A DNA stretch of 64,000 bases from JACVCJ01 sp052437175 (GCA_052437175.1 JBQVOK010000008.1:124001-188000); one strand, 5' to 3'. Shown: positions 23,735 through 34,116, counted from the first letter of the stretch. Made by a program: numbers and translations. Notes: generated from the sequence alone by a model not told the origin.

Positions 23735-26700
23735 TTAGTTTCGTATAATGCGTATCACCGATGTATAACCGGCGGCTTCTACGCGCAGCAGGTAAACCCC
23801 CGGCAATAAGGCCGTCATATCCAGTTTCATGGCAGTGGCATCCGGCATAAATACCGTTTGCTGCATTTTACCACTCATGTCAAAAATATGCACATAGGCC
23901 GTACCCTGTATCGAAGAGCTGATGTTCAGCATGCCGTCGGTCGGGTTCGGGTATGCCTGCAGGTTCAGAGCCGCAGCCGATTCGTCGAGGCCTACGGTAT
24001 TGATAGTGATACAGGCCGAAGTATCTGTACAGCCGTCCTGTGTAACAATTACGGCATAAGATCCGTTCTGGCCGGCCTGGAACACCTGGTTCACCGCTGC
24101 ATCAATGTTGGAGCCGGTAGCACAGTTGATCCACTGGTACTGGGCAGGTGCTGCCTGCGCGGTAAGTATAACCCCGTTCGCACTCTGGCTTACATTGGTA
24201 TTTACCTGTTTGATGGTCAGCTGCAGGGTAAGCGTACTGTCGCAACCGGCGGCGTTGGTCAGCAGTTGTGTGTAGGTACCGCTGCTGGTGTAGGTCTGGC
24301 CGTTCAGTGTGTAACTTCCGCAGGCCGTAGCGCTCAGTGTGGATGTAGTCGGCTGGTTGATAGTCAGGTTCAGCGTAAGCGTACTGTCACAACCCGCCGC
24401 ATTGGTCAGCAGTTGCGTGTAGGTACCGCTGGTCGTGTAGGTCTGGCCGTTCAGTGTATAGCTTTCGCAGGCGCTGGCATTCAGTGTGGAGCTGCTGTTT
24501 TGCTTGATAACCAGGTTCAGCGTGATGATACTGTCGCAACCCGCCGCATTCGTAAGCAATTGCGTGTAGGTACCGCTGGTCGTGTAGGTCTGCCCGTTCA
24601 GCGTATAGCTTTCGCAGGCAGAGGCAGTCAGTGTGGAGCTGCTGTTTTGCTTGATAACCAGGTTGAGCGTGAGGGTGCTGTCGCAACCCGCCGCATTCGT
24701 CAGCAATTGCGTGTAGGTACCGCTGGTCGTATAGGTCTGCCCGTTCAGCGTATAGCTTTCGCAGGCAGAGGCACTCAGTGTGGAGCTACTGTTTTGTTTG
24801 ATAACCAGGTTCAGCGTGAGGGTACTGTCGCAACCCGCCGCATTCGTCAGCAATTGCGTATAGGTACCGCTGGTCGTGTAGGTCTGCCCGTTCAGCGTAT
24901 AGCTTTCGCAGGCAGAGGCACTCAGGGTGGAGCTACTGTTTTGTTTGATAACCAGGTTCAGCGTGATAGTACTGTCGCAACCCGCAGCGTTGGTCAGCAG
25001 TTGTGTGTAGGTACCGCTGGCCGTGTAGGTCTGGCCGTTCAGCGTATAGCTTTCGCAGGCGCTGGCACTCAGGGTAGATGTAGTGCTGTTTTTAATGGTC
25101 AGATTCAGCGTGAGGGTACTGTCGCAGCCTGCTGCATTGGTCAGCAGCTGGGTATAGGTACCACTGGCCGTGTAGGTCTGTCCATTTAACGTATACGCAT
25201 CACAACTTGAAATATTTAAGGTAGATATGGTGCTGTTTTTAATGGTCAGGTTCAGCGTGAGGGTGCTGTCGCAGCCTGCTGCATTGGTCAGCAGCTGGGT
25301 ATAGGTACCGCTGGTCGTGTAGGTCTGGCCATTTAACGTATACGCATCACAACTTGAAATATTTAAGGTAGATGTAGTACTGTGTTTAATGGTCAGGTTT
25401 AATGTAATGGTACTGTCGCAACCCGCTGCATTCGTACGCAGCTGCGTATAGGTGCCGCTGGTCGTATAGGTCTGGCCATTCAGCGTATAGCCATCGCAGG
25501 CACTGATGTTCAGTGTGGAGGCCGTGCTGTGCTTAATGGTCAGGTTCAGCGTAAGGGTGCTGTCGCAGCCCGCAGCATTCGTCAGCAGTTGCGTATAGGT
25601 ACCACTGCTGGTATAGGTCTGGCCGTTTAAAGTATAGGCATCACAACGTGTAATATTCAGCACGGATGAAGTGCTCTGCTTAATGGTCAGGTTCAGCGTA
25701 AGGGTGCTGTCGCAGCCCGCAGCATTGGTCAGCAGCTGGGTATAGGTGCCGCTACTGGTATAGGTCTGGCCATTCAGCGTATATGCATCGCAACTTGAAA
25801 TAGTCAATGTCGATGTGGTGCTGGGCTTAATGGTCAGGTTCAGCGTGATGGTGCTGTCGCAGCCTGCTGCATTCGTCAGCATTTGCGTATAGGTGCCGCT
25901 GCTGGTATAGGTCTGGCCATTCAGCGTATAGCCATCGCAGCTGCTGATATTCAACACAGACGTAGTACTGTTCTTAATGGTCAGGTTCAGCGTGATGGTG
26001 CTGTCGCAGCCGGCCGCATTGGTCAGCAGCTGGGTATAGGTACCACTGGTCGTATAGGTCTGACCATTCAGCGTATACGCATCACAACTTGAAATGGTCA
26101 ATGTCGATGTAGTACTGTGTTTAATGGTCAGATTGAGCGTAAGGGTACTGTCGCAACCGGCCGCATTGGTCAGCAGCTGGGTATAGGTACCACTGGTCGT
26201 ATAAGTCTGGCCATTCAGCGTATACGCATCACAGCTTGAAATAGTCAATGTCGATGTAGTACTGTGCTTAATGGTCAGATTGAGCGTAAGGGTACTGTCG
26301 CAACCCGCTGCATTGGTAAACAGTTGTGTATAGGTGCCGCTGCTGGTATAGGTCTGACCGTTTAACGTATACACATCACAGGCCGTTGCCGAAAGTACGG
26401 AAGACGTACTGTTCTTAATGGTTAGGTTCAGCGTAAGGGTGCTGTCGCAGCCGGCAGCATTGGTCAGCAGCTGGGTATAGGTGCCGCTTGTGGTATAGGT
26501 CTGACCGTTTAACGTATACGTATCGCAGGCCGTTGCCGAAAGTACGGAAGACGTGCTGTTCTTAATGGTCAGGTTCAGCGTAAGGGTGCTGTCGCAACCC
26601 GCCGCATTGGTCAGCAGCTGGGTATAGGTCCCGCTGGCCGTATAGGTCTGGCCATTCAGCGTATAGGAATCACAAGATGAAATACTGAGGGTAGATGTGG

Positions 26701-28840
26701 TACCCTGCTTAATGGTGAGGTTCAGGGTAATGATGGAATCACAACCGGCGGCATTTACCAGGGTATCTTTAGCGGTGTTGTTGGAAGCGGTATAGGTAAC
26801 GCCGTTGATCCAGGTAAAAGATTCGCAGGCCGAACGCACATCTGTGGTATAGCTGGGCTGCAGCACGGTCAGGTTCAGGGTGATCACCGAATCGCAGCCG
26901 GCCGCGTTAACCAGGGTATCTTTAGCCGTATTGGTAGAGCTGGTGTAGGTTACACCGTTGATCCAGGTATAGGGTCCGCAGCTGGTGTGCGTAACGGTGG
27001 ATGCCGTACTTTGCTTTTTAATGATGGTCACATCGTCGTAGGAACCGCTGCAGCTGCCGTTACTTACCGTCCAGCGCAGTACATTGGTACCGTTGGCCAG
27101 GCCGCTTACCAGTGCCGTGGGCGAATTAACATTGCTGAAGGAACCGCTGCCCGATACCACCGTCCAGGTACCTGTACCGGCAGAAGCCGCATTCGCAGCA
27201 AGCAGGGCCGTGGTACCACATACCGACTGATCGGGACCGGCCACGGCAGCCTGGGGCTCGTCATAAATAGTGAGCGTGGTTACGATAATACTATCGCAAC
27301 CTGCGTATTGTGAGGGGAAAGTGTCTGTAAACACGCCGGAAGCATACTGCATGGCACCGGCCACAAAAAAGCTGTCGCAGGCACTTATGTTTATGTTGTA
27401 CACCTGATCGCTGCAGGCAAAGCAGGCATTGTTATTGGTCAGGCCCAGGCTCTGCACGCCTATGATGTTGGGGCCGTATGAGTTCTGGCGTGCAGCCACA
27501 TTCACGTGTGCAAGTCCGTATGTATTGTAAGTGTGCGTAACTACCTGTGAAGTAAGCGCAATATCCGATACTCCGGTGCAGGTGGTCATGGCCTGCATAT
27601 CCGTCTGTACCAGGTAACCACCCAGCGACGAACTGGAACCCGCTAAAACATAATTGCTGCCATTGCGGCATACATCTTCAAAGATCTCGGTCTGAAACAC
27701 ATTCCCGAACGATTTACTGATAAGTGTTGCCCCGCTCGTATCCAGCTGTGCAAACCAGGCATTGCGTTCTGATCCGTTGATATGCTGACCCGCCAGCAAG
27801 AGGGTATTCGTCTGTGTATCGAAACGCATTCTTTTTACCAGTTCGTTGTTGGGCGTAGTAAGTTTCTTCGACCATATAATTACACCGTTTTCCTGGAATT
27901 TATACAGCCCGATATCGTACCCGTTGTTATAGTTGGTAACCATGTACAGTTCTTTATTGGGTGCTTTTACCAGGCTTACCGGCACCTCTGACAGATCCAT
28001 ATTCCGCTGCCGTATAGTACCTACCGTAGCGCCGGCCGGACTTACCTGCGCAATATTGAGCCTGCGCGTGGAGTTGGTTTCCATGCCTATTACGATCAGG
28101 TTTCCATTGGTATGTAACTTGATGCCCGCTACGTGGCTGGAATTCAGGTTAGCCTGGGAATGGTTCACATCATACCCGTATATACGGGTCCAAACAGGCT
28201 CCAGCGTAGCACTGAGCTTACCATACGTGGCAGTGGTCCATTCATAATAACTTACCCCGCCGCTGAACAGGTCGCGGAAGTTACCGGCATAATAGATAGA
28301 CCCGTCGGAAGCTACTTCTATATCCACAATATGCAGAGATCTGTAGGTGTACTGGTTCGTAGGATTGGCCTGTACCTCCAGTTTTTTACGATAAAGAATG
28401 TTCCCGTTCGGGTCGGTGATCCAGGTAAAACCGCTTATTACATATTGTTCACCCACAATACCGCTCACAAAAAAGTTCCCGTTGGGCAGTTCGCGGATAA
28501 AGTTGATGCGTAAGTCCGTATTATCCTGGAAAGAACGCTGGTAGTACTTTACCCAAACGGTATCGCCCTGGGGCGTTAGCTGGGCCAGGCCACAGATCCC
28601 GCGCGGGATATCACCCAGCTGAAACTGAGCAAGCTGTTTATTGATACCGATAAGGAGGTTACCGTTACTAAGCGGTGCACAGGCCTCTACACGGGAAGGA
28701 TACTGAGTTTGTCCGCTTATCACGGGCATCAGGATGTCGAGATTTTTTTCGTAACGCGGCCCTGGGTTCTGACCAAGTACCGTGAGGGGGAGTACGAAGA
28801 GCAGGCAGAGAAGAAGGAAGGGGGAAATCTTTCGTTTCAT
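23735..28840 (-). CDS. giant T9SS-secreted protein with 49-residue tandem repeats
   Basis: 1701 residues. Signal peptide (ISPFLLLCLLFVLPLTVLGQ); residues about 30-470 look like a beta-propeller region of the SBBP type (NGNFFVSGIVGE, NTLLLAGQHING). Two divergent and 17 near-identical 49-residue repeats follow. Each unit carries CDxYTLNGQTYTxSGTYTQ, then LLTNAAGCDSTLTLNLTIK, with two Cys that could bridge. The end is a type A sorting domain (LQAYPNPTDGMLNI ... YLLRVEAAGYTSVIRIIRN). The build suits a long surface stalk or adhesin. Opposite-strand frames of up to 443 codons in the repeats are by-products of the repeat composition. Confidence 0.92.
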   Translation of the reverse strand: MKRKISPFLLLCLLFVLPLTVLGQNPGPRYEKNLDILMPVISGQTQYPSRVEACAPLSNGNLLIGINKQLAQFQLGDIPRGICGLAQLTPQGDTVWVKYYQRSFQDNTDLRINFIRELPNGNFFVSGIVGEQYVISGFTWITDPNGNILYRKKLEVQANPTNQYTYRSLHIVDIEVASDGSIYYAGNFRDLFSGGVSYYEWTTATYGKLSATLEPVWTRIYGYDVNHSQANLNSSHVAGIKLHTNGNLIVIGMETNSTRRLNIAQVSPAGATVGTIRQRNMDLSEVPVSLVKAPNKELYMVTNYNNGYDIGLYKFQENGVIIWSKKLTTPNNELVKRMRFDTQTNTLLLAGQHINGSERNAWFAQLDTSGATLISKSFGNVFQTEIFEDVCRNGSNYVLAGSSSSLGGYLVQTDMQAMTTCTGVSDIALTSQVVTHTYNTYGLAHVNVAARQNSYGPNIIGVQSLGLTNNNACFACSDQVYNINISACDSFFVAGAMQYASGVFTDTFPSQYAGCDSIIVTTLTIYDEPQAAVAGPDQSVCGTTALLAANAASAGTGTWTVVSGSGSFSNVNSPTALVSGLANGTNVLRWTVSNGSCSGSYDDVTIIKKQSTASTVTHTSCGPYTWINGVTYTSSTNTAKDTLVNAAGCDSVITLNLTVLQPSYTTDVRSACESFTWINGVTYTASNNTAKDTLVNAAGCDSIITLNLTIKQGTTSTLSISSCDSYTLNGQTYTASGTYTQLLTNAAGCDSTLTLNLTIKNSTSSVLSATACDTYTLNGQTYTTSGTYTQLLTNAAGCDSTLTLNLTIKNSTSSVLSATACDVYTLNGQTYTSSGTYTQLFTNAAGCDSTLTLNLTIKHSTTSTLTISSCDAYTLNGQTYTTSGTYTQLLTNAAGCDSTLTLNLTIKHSTTSTLTISSCDAYTLNGQTYTTSGTYTQLLTNAAGCDSTITLNLTIKNSTTSVLNISSCDGYTLNGQTYTSSGTYTQMLTNAAGCDSTITLNLTIKPSTTSTLTISSCDAYTLNGQTYTSSGTYTQLLTNAAGCDSTLTLNLTIKQSTSSVLNITRCDAYTLNGQTYTSSGTYTQLLTNAAGCDSTLTLNLTIKHSTASTLNISACDGYTLNGQTYTTSGTYTQLRTNAAGCDSTITLNLTIKHSTTSTLNISSCDAYTLNGQTYTTSGTYTQLLTNAAGCDSTLTLNLTIKNSTISTLNISSCDAYTLNGQTYTASGTYTQLLTNAAGCDSTLTLNLTIKNSTTSTLSASACESYTLNGQTYTASGTYTQLLTNAAGCDSTITLNLVIKQNSSSTLSASACESYTLNGQTYTTSGTYTQLLTNAAGCDSTLTLNLVIKQNSSSTLSASACESYTLNGQTYTTSGTYTQLLTNAAGCDSTLTLNLVIKQNSSSTLTASACESYTLNGQTYTTSGTYTQLLTNAAGCDSIITLNLVIKQNSSSTLNASACESYTLNGQTYTTSGTYTQLLTNAAGCDSTLTLNLTINQPTTSTLSATACGSYTLNGQTYTSSGTYTQLLTNAAGCDSTLTLQLTIKQVNTNVSQSANGVILTAQAAPAQYQWINCATGSNIDAAVNQVFQAGQNGSYAVIVTQDGCTDTSACITINTVGLDESAAALNLQAYPNPTDGMLNISSSIQGTAYVHIFDMSGKMQQTVFMPDATAMKLDMTALLPGVYLLRVEAAGYTSVIRIIRN
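24205..27010 (-). repeat. 147-bp tandem repeat array (17 close + 2 divergent copies)
   Basis: The array encodes the 49-residue units of the giant secreted protein. Copies near the C-terminal end (KQNSSSTLSASACESYTL) are almost identical to each other, while N-terminal ones vary at the STLNISSCDAY block. This points to recent local duplication near the 3' side of the gene. Boundaries are approximate. Confidence 0.88.
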
Positions 28841-29311
28841 TCGGATTTTATTGCTTATGTGTGATATATAGAGTATTGTTTGAATACGAGGGGTTTTTAA
28901 GCCGGCAAAAATAGCTTTAAGTTTTCATCCGGCCGTTACCCGGTTTTCCGCCAGGTGCGGTCAGCAGTACCTCTTAAATCATATTGCCTTGATTATAAAT
29001 AAATTAAATGCATTTATAAATACTATACGGAACATAGATTCTGAGGGAACGGGGTTCATATCATCCGGTTTTATCGTCCAGGGAATGCAGGGAAAAGTCA
29101 GGCAGCGCAGCCGATAAAAAACCCACAGGAAAGCCCTTATACTTCTTTCCTGCGGGTGCTTTTCATAGTTTCTCGTTATCGATCAACAGACACAACTTTA
29201 TTCTCTGCATACAGGCAGGACATATACAGGACAAAAGTACACACAAAGGAAGGGTACGTCAACATGTAATGGATAAGCGCTGCGTTCGGATGTATATGCG
29301 CTGAAATATGC
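28841..29311. other. intergenic region, no gene seen
   Basis: AT-rich, no convincing coding frame. Contains the terminator at 29115-29158. Confidence 0.55.
29115..29158 (-). terminator. terminator downstream of LytTR regulator gene
   Basis: Minus strand: ACCCGCAGGAAAG (29157-29145) pairs with CTTTCCTGTGGGT (29133-29121), followed by a T-run. Same stem family as 23679-23713. Confidence 0.7.
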
Positions 29312-30061
29312 TCAGAAACTGTTCAGGAACTGCAGCAGCTGTTCTTTTTTGCGGGTTGAGACCGGCACTTTGTCTTCATTTACGGTAACGATAATGCCTT
29401 CGCCCTTTTCGTAGCGGATAATATGATCCATATTTACCAGGTATGACTGGTGGGTACGGATAAAACGGTCGCTGCCGATCATTTCCTCGTAATCACCCAG
29501 GGGGCGCGACACGGTAACCCGGCGTTTGTCGAGCAGGTAAAAGGTGGTATAATTACCGTCGGCTTCGCAGAAAACGATGTCCGACGTGTTAATGATGTAT
29601 ATACTTTCGGCCGTTTTGAGGGTAATACGCTTTACCTGGCGTTCGCTGCCCGAGAAATTCTGCATAAAGGTATCGAGCCTTTCCACCAGTTTTTCACGTT
29701 CGATCCGTTTCCCGGCATTCGCAATAGCATCTTTCAGTTCGAAGGGGTCTACGGGTTTCAGCAGGTAATTGAGTGCCGATACCTTACAGGCCTTGATGGC
29801 ATACTCTTCGTAGGCGGTAATGAAGATCACGGGAATGACCAGGTGTTTGATACGGTTCAGCAGGTCGAAACCATTGCCGTCTTTCAGACGTATGTCCAGC
29901 AGCAGCAGATCGGGCGTTTTATGCTGTATTGCGGCCACGGCAGACTGCACCCCATCGGCCTCCCGCAGGGCAATGTCGCTGTCGGTGCAATACAGGCGTA
30001 TCATTTCGCCGATCACCTCGCGTGCCTTTGTTTCATCGTCAACAATAAGTATATCTATCAT
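29312..30061 (-). CDS. LytTR-type response regulator
   Basis: 249 residues. The receiver domain is ILIVDDE with phospho-acceptor Asp in LLLLDIRLKDGNG, T in FITAYEEYAI and K in LLKPVDP. The C-terminal LytTR DNA-binding domain is ESIYIINTSDIVFCEADGNY ... FIRTHQSYLVNMDHI. It lies 30 nt behind the sensor kinase gene and is its expected partner. Confidence 0.95.
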   Translation of the reverse strand: MIDILIVDDETKAREVIGEMIRLYCTDSDIALREADGVQSAVAAIQHKTPDLLLLDIRLKDGNGFDLLNRIKHLVIPVIFITAYEEYAIKACKVSALNYLLKPVDPFELKDAIANAGKRIEREKLVERLDTFMQNFSGSERQVKRITLKTAESIYIINTSDIVFCEADGNYTTFYLLDKRRVTVSRPLGDYEEMIGSDRFIRTHQSYLVNMDHIIRYEKGEGIIVTVNEDKVPVSTRKKEQLLQFLNSF

Positions 30062-30091
30062 CTGTAAGAGCCGGCTCTTTACTGGTTAAAG

Positions 30092-32038
30092 TTAAAATTT
30101 TTTCTTTAATGGTATGCGGAAAGAGACCAGGGTTCCCGAACCGGCAGCCGAACGGATGGTAAAATGGATCTTACGGCGCTTGCCGCGGTTCAGCAGTTCC
30201 AGGCGTTCCCGGGTGATCTGCAGGGCCAGTGATTTTTTGCCGGACGTCTGTTCTTTAGCCCCCTCCTGGTCAAAGCCTACCCCGTTATCCTGTACATCTA
30301 CCTGCAAAAAGCCGTCCTGCTCCCGGAAGCTCACCGAAAGTTCACCCCGGCCGTCCATTCCGCGGAAACCATGTTCCAGGGCATTTTCAATAAAAGGCTG
30401 GGTAAGCATGGGCGGTATCCAGGTGTTTTCCAGGTCCAGCTCCTCATCTACATGCAGGGTATAGTCGAAACCGTTGTCGAAACGCAGCTCCTGCAGGCTG
30501 ATGTAGTTCTGCAGCCACTGCACCTCGCGCGAGAGTGAAATGTATTCCTCGCGGGAATTTTCCAGGATGGAACGTACGATCCGGGCAAAGGAAGACAGGA
30601 AGCGCCCCGCTTCGGCCGGATTGTTCTTCATCATAAAGCTCTGGATGGCCGTGAGTGCATTAAAAATAAAGTGGGGGTTCATCTGGCTGCGCAGCAGACG
30701 CTGTTCCAGGCGCATGGTATGTTGCTCCGACCGGATGCGGTTGTTCCGGATCAGCAGAGCCGATATAACAATGATGAGCAGGGCCAGGCCTCCGATACCA
30801 TACAGGAAGTAAAGGCGCTGCCGCAACTGAAGCTCCTGGATCTCGGCGTTCTTTTTGAGGGTTTCGTTCTCCTGTTCTTTTTTACCGGTCTCGTATTTTT
30901 CTTTCAGCTCGGATATTTTCCCGGCCATATCGCTCGAAAAGATACCGCTCTGGTATTCATTGGCAAGCTCGTACGAGGCCAGTGCCTGCCGGTAATTGCC
31001 CATGGCCTTGTAGGTGTTGTAATACTCCATGTGGAAATTGGCCAGATCGGAGGCAGCGGCAATCCTGCGGTCTTTAATAAGTCCGAAACCTTCGTTCAGT
31101 GCATCCAGGGCCTCGCTGTATTTCCCCGTCATACGGTGCACGGAGCACTGGTACATGAGCGAATACGCCATCTTTAAGCTGTCGCCAAGCTGCTGGTAAT
31201 TCTCGTAGCTGTCCTTAAAGGTTTTCAGGGCCTTGTCGTACTCGCCCCGGGCCACGTATATGTTTCCCATATTGATCTGGCAGCCGGCAATGATCATCAG
31301 GTCTTTCAGGTCTTTCTGTATCTGCAGGCAAAGATTAAAATAGGTAAGCGCTTTGTCGTAGCGTTTCAGGTCGTTGTTGAGCACGCCCAGGTTCAGCAGG
31401 GCATGCGACATTCCGCGGCGGTCGCCGATCTCTTCGCGTATTTCCAGGGAGCGCAGGTAGTAGTTCTCACCTTCTTCATACCGTTCCAGGTTCAGAAAAA
31501 GCAGGGCCATGGTGCCCAGGGTAAGGGCCTGTCCCCTTTTTTCGCCGATCTTTTCGTACAGATCATAGGTCTTCTGGTAATTCACCAGGGCTTTTTCGTA
31601 CTCACCCCGGCTGCGGTAATAAGTGCCGTAATGTGAGTTTACCCCTGCCAGACCGAACGCATAGTCCATTTTCGTATATATACTATCGGCCTTTTTCACA
31701 TAAAAGATGCTTTCCTCCGGATGGCCTGTTACGAAAAGGTAATCGGCATAGCTAAGACTTGCCGAAGCTTCGCCGCGCGGGTAACGTATATCTGCGGCGG
31801 TCTTCTGCATCATTTCTATGTAAGGCAGGGTACTCTTGCGGGAAGGGTCCTTATAACTGTATACATAGATAATATTTTCGAGCAGTTTTATCTTGTTGCT
31901 ATCGTTCGGGTGAACGGGCAGTACCCGCAGCATACTGTCGAGGTCCTGGGCAAGGGCGCGACCTGTGCCGGCCAACAGACAGAGACACAGGAAAAACGGG
32001 AAAAACAGCCGTGAAGATCGTCTGAGAGTGGGGTTCAT
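30092..32038 (-). CDS. TPR-containing LytS-type sensor histidine kinase
   Basis: 648 residues from the ATG at 32038. A signal peptide (about 1-30) is followed by about eight TPR-like repeats (GLAGVNSHYGTYYRSRGEYEKALVNY and similar) outside the cytoplasmic membrane. One membrane helix (YFLYGIGGLALLIIVISALLI, around 425) leads to the His_kinase domain RSQMNPHFIFNALTAIQSF and an ATPase domain (QPFIENALEHGFRG). It signals to the downstream LytTR regulator. The -7 box TACCTTTG ends 4 nt before the ATG. Confidence 0.93.
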   Translation of the reverse strand: MNPTLRRSSRLFFPFFLCLCLLAGTGRALAQDLDSMLRVLPVHPNDSNKIKLLENIIYVYSYKDPSRKSTLPYIEMMQKTAADIRYPRGEASASLSYADYLFVTGHPEESIFYVKKADSIYTKMDYAFGLAGVNSHYGTYYRSRGEYEKALVNYQKTYDLYEKIGEKRGQALTLGTMALLFLNLERYEEGENYYLRSLEIREEIGDRRGMSHALLNLGVLNNDLKRYDKALTYFNLCLQIQKDLKDLMIIAGCQINMGNIYVARGEYDKALKTFKDSYENYQQLGDSLKMAYSLMYQCSVHRMTGKYSEALDALNEGFGLIKDRRIAAASDLANFHMEYYNTYKAMGNYRQALASYELANEYQSGIFSSDMAGKISELKEKYETGKKEQENETLKKNAEIQELQLRQRLYFLYGIGGLALLIIVISALLIRNNRIRSEQHTMRLEQRLLRSQMNPHFIFNALTAIQSFMMKNNPAEAGRFLSSFARIVRSILENSREEYISLSREVQWLQNYISLQELRFDNGFDYTLHVDEELDLENTWIPPMLTQPFIENALEHGFRGMDGRGELSVSFREQDGFLQVDVQDNGVGFDQEGAKEQTSGKKSLALQITRERLELLNRGKRRKIHFTIRSAAGSGTLVSFRIPLKKKF

Positions 32039-32042
32039 TTGC

Positions 32043-32050
32043 CAAAGGTA
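32043..32050 (-). promoter_or_regulatory. -7 box 4 nt before the sensor-kinase ATG
   Basis: TACCTTTG on the minus strand, then GCAA and ATG. The transcript should start at or within a few bases of the start codon. Confidence 0.55.
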
Positions 32051-32115
32051 CGCTTCTTTAGCAGAATGCCGTTCTGCTTTTGTTTTAGTATAGTTAAGAA
32101 ATACTATACACAACT

Positions 32116-32140
32116 AAAAAAGTCCCGCCTTCACGGGACC
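32116..32140 (-). terminator. terminator of the flippase-dut unit
   Basis: GTCCCG (32122-32127) / CGGGAC (32134-32139) with loop CCTTCA; six T on the minus strand. Confidence 0.85.
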
Positions 32141-32189
32141 TTCGTTCATTTCCTGTAATTCAAGAATTTCTGCATCAGATTTTTACATC

Positions 32190-32621
32190 CTACTTTCCCG
32201 TACTGCCAAAACCGCCGGTGCCCCTTTCACTTTCCTGCAGCTGTTCGCTCAGGGTCCACTGTACCTGTTCGTGTCTGGCGATCACCAGCTGGGCAATGCG
32301 TTCGCCGGGTTGTATCTCAAAAGCCGTGTCGGACAGGTTTACCAGGATAACGCCTATTTCGCCGCGGTAGTCCGAATCGATCGTGCCCGGGCTGTTCAGT
32401 ACCGTTATACCATGTTTCAGGGCCAGGCCGCTGCGCGGACGCACCTGCGCCTCGTACCCCGCCGGCAACTCTATAAACAGGCCGGTGGGCACCAGTTTCC
32501 GTTGTAAAGGTGCCAGTGTAAAAGCCTCTTCCAGGAAAGCTTTCAGGTCCATACCCGCCGCACCGGGCGTAGCGTAAAAAGGCAGTTCATTGCCCGATCT
32601 ATTCCGTATTTTTACTTCCAT
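32190..32621 (-). CDS. dut: dUTP diphosphatase
   Basis: 143 residues from the ATG at 32621. Motifs in order: PGAAGMDLKA (1), RPRSGLALKHGI (2), NSPGTIDSDYRGEIGV (3), PGERIAQLVI (4) and RGTGGFGSTG (5). It hydrolyses dUTP to dUMP, keeping uracil out of DNA. It overlaps the flippase gene by 23 nt. Confidence 0.97.
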   Translation of the reverse strand: MEVKIRNRSGNELPFYATPGAAGMDLKAFLEEAFTLAPLQRKLVPTGLFIELPAGYEAQVRPRSGLALKHGITVLNSPGTIDSDYRGEIGVILVNLSDTAFEIQPGERIAQLVIARHEQVQWTLSEQLQESERGTGGFGSTGK

Positions 32622-34116
32622 ATCTGTCTGCAATTTTGCGGATAAGTGTCTGTAGTGTTTTTTCGTTCTTTATAAGCCAGGCTATATATACGATAATTCC
32701 GGCGGTAGCCGTAAAATAATAGAGAATGGGTCTGTCGGCCGGTACAAAACGGGTAATGCCGTAAAAAATGATACAGCCCAGGATATACTGGTGCAGGCGT
32801 CCGAAACGGTACGGCACGGCATAGTAACGCTGTCCCACCAGGTACGAGATGCCCGACATAATGGCATAACAGATCAGTGTGGCCCAGGCCGAGCCGCGGA
32901 AGCCCCAGACAGGAATGAACAGCAGGTTGAGCACAATGGTGAACAAGGCCCCTACAATAGAGAAATACATTCCGTAAAGCGTTTTACCGCTGATCTTGTA
33001 CCACATGCTCAGGTTCTGGTAAATGCCGTTATACAGGTTGGCGATGAGCAGTACGGGTACAATATCGATGCCCGACCAGTAGGCAGAATTGCGCAGGAAT
33101 ATCCACTTAAATACGTCTACATACAGCGCCACTACCAGGAAGATCAGCAGGCAGAACCACACAAAATAGTCCATCACCAGGGCCAGGGTATGCCGGGTGT
33201 CGGTATCTTTGTTCATGCTGAAAAAGAAGGGCTCCGCCGCATAGCGGAAGGCCTGTATAAAAATGGTGAGCAATATCGCCAGCTTGTAGCAGGCCCCGTA
33301 GATCCCGGCCTGTTCATCGGCTTCGTCTGCGGGCAGCAGCTGTTTCAGGAAAATAAGGTCGGCCTTTTCATTGATGATATACGCCAGCGCACCGATGGCC
33401 AGGGGAACGGCATACACCAGCATCTGCCGCAGCAGCGCCGTATCGTTGCGCATCCCGTAACGGAAGATCACCGGCGTAAGCATCAGGAATTTAATGCCGC
33501 TGGCCACAATATTGGCAATAAATACATAGGCCACGCCTTTATCATGATCGTATACCGCCGACCAGATGCCGAGTCCTTCCTGTCCGCCCTTCATGTACAG
33601 ACCGCGGCAATAGACCAGGAAAAAGACCACGAGCCCGAAATTGATCAGTATATTTAGTATATTAATCAATGCGAAAATGCCGGGCTTGTTCTCTTCGCGC
33701 AGTTTGGCCAGGGGTACCGAACTCAGGGCATCCAGGAAAATAATGAGCGAGAACAGGATCACGTAATCGGTATGCTGCGGATATTTTAGGAAACCGGCGA
33801 TCGGCTGTGCAAAAATGAATACCGATACCAGGAACACCGCAGAGACCAGGGTAACGAAGTTCTGGGCCGTGGCAAAGACCTTGCGTTTATCGGCATGTTC
33901 CATACCCGAAAAGCGGAACATGGCCGTTTCCATACCGAAGGTGAGCAATGCCAGGGCAATGGCTATGTAGGAATAAAGCACCGATTGTACCCCGTAGGCT
34001 TCCGGCTCGAATACGTCGGTAAGCAGCGGGGTGAGCAAATAGTTAATGAGCTTGCCCAGTATACTGGTAAGTCCGTATATTACGGTTTGCCCGGCTAATT
34101 GTCGCAATCGGCTCAT
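32599..34116 (-). CDS. polysaccharide flippase (Wzx / MVF family)
   Basis: 505 residues with 12-14 hydrophobic segments and no large soluble domain. The N-terminus (LAGQTVIYGLTSILGKLINYLLTPLLTDVF) is typical of Wzx/RfbX-type exporters of lipid-linked oligosaccharide. There is no glycosyltransferase cluster nearby, so the sugar cargo is unknown. It is read together with dut. Confidence 0.9.
   Translation of the reverse strand: MSRLRQLAGQTVIYGLTSILGKLINYLLTPLLTDVFEPEAYGVQSVLYSYIAIALALLTFGMETAMFRFSGMEHADKRKVFATAQNFVTLVSAVFLVSVFIFAQPIAGFLKYPQHTDYVILFSLIIFLDALSSVPLAKLREENKPGIFALINILNILINFGLVVFFLVYCRGLYMKGGQEGLGIWSAVYDHDKGVAYVFIANIVASGIKFLMLTPVIFRYGMRNDTALLRQMLVYAVPLAIGALAYIINEKADLIFLKQLLPADEADEQAGIYGACYKLAILLTIFIQAFRYAAEPFFFSMNKDTDTRHTLALVMDYFVWFCLLIFLVVALYVDVFKWIFLRNSAYWSGIDIVPVLLIANLYNGIYQNLSMWYKISGKTLYGMYFSIVGALFTIVLNLLFIPVWGFRGSAWATLICYAIMSGISYLVGQRYYAVPYRFGRLHQYILGCIIFYGITRFVPADRPILYYFTATAGIIVYIAWLIKNEKTLQTLIRKIADRYGSKNTE

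Noticed and set aside
23858..25189. 443-codon plus-strand frame inside the repeat gene
   Set aside because: It is the mirror of the repeat array; the minus-strand frame has the signal peptide, repeats and T9SS tail.
24205..27010. CRISPR array
   Set aside because: The repeat period is 147 bp, in frame within a protein gene, with no unique spacers and no cas genes.
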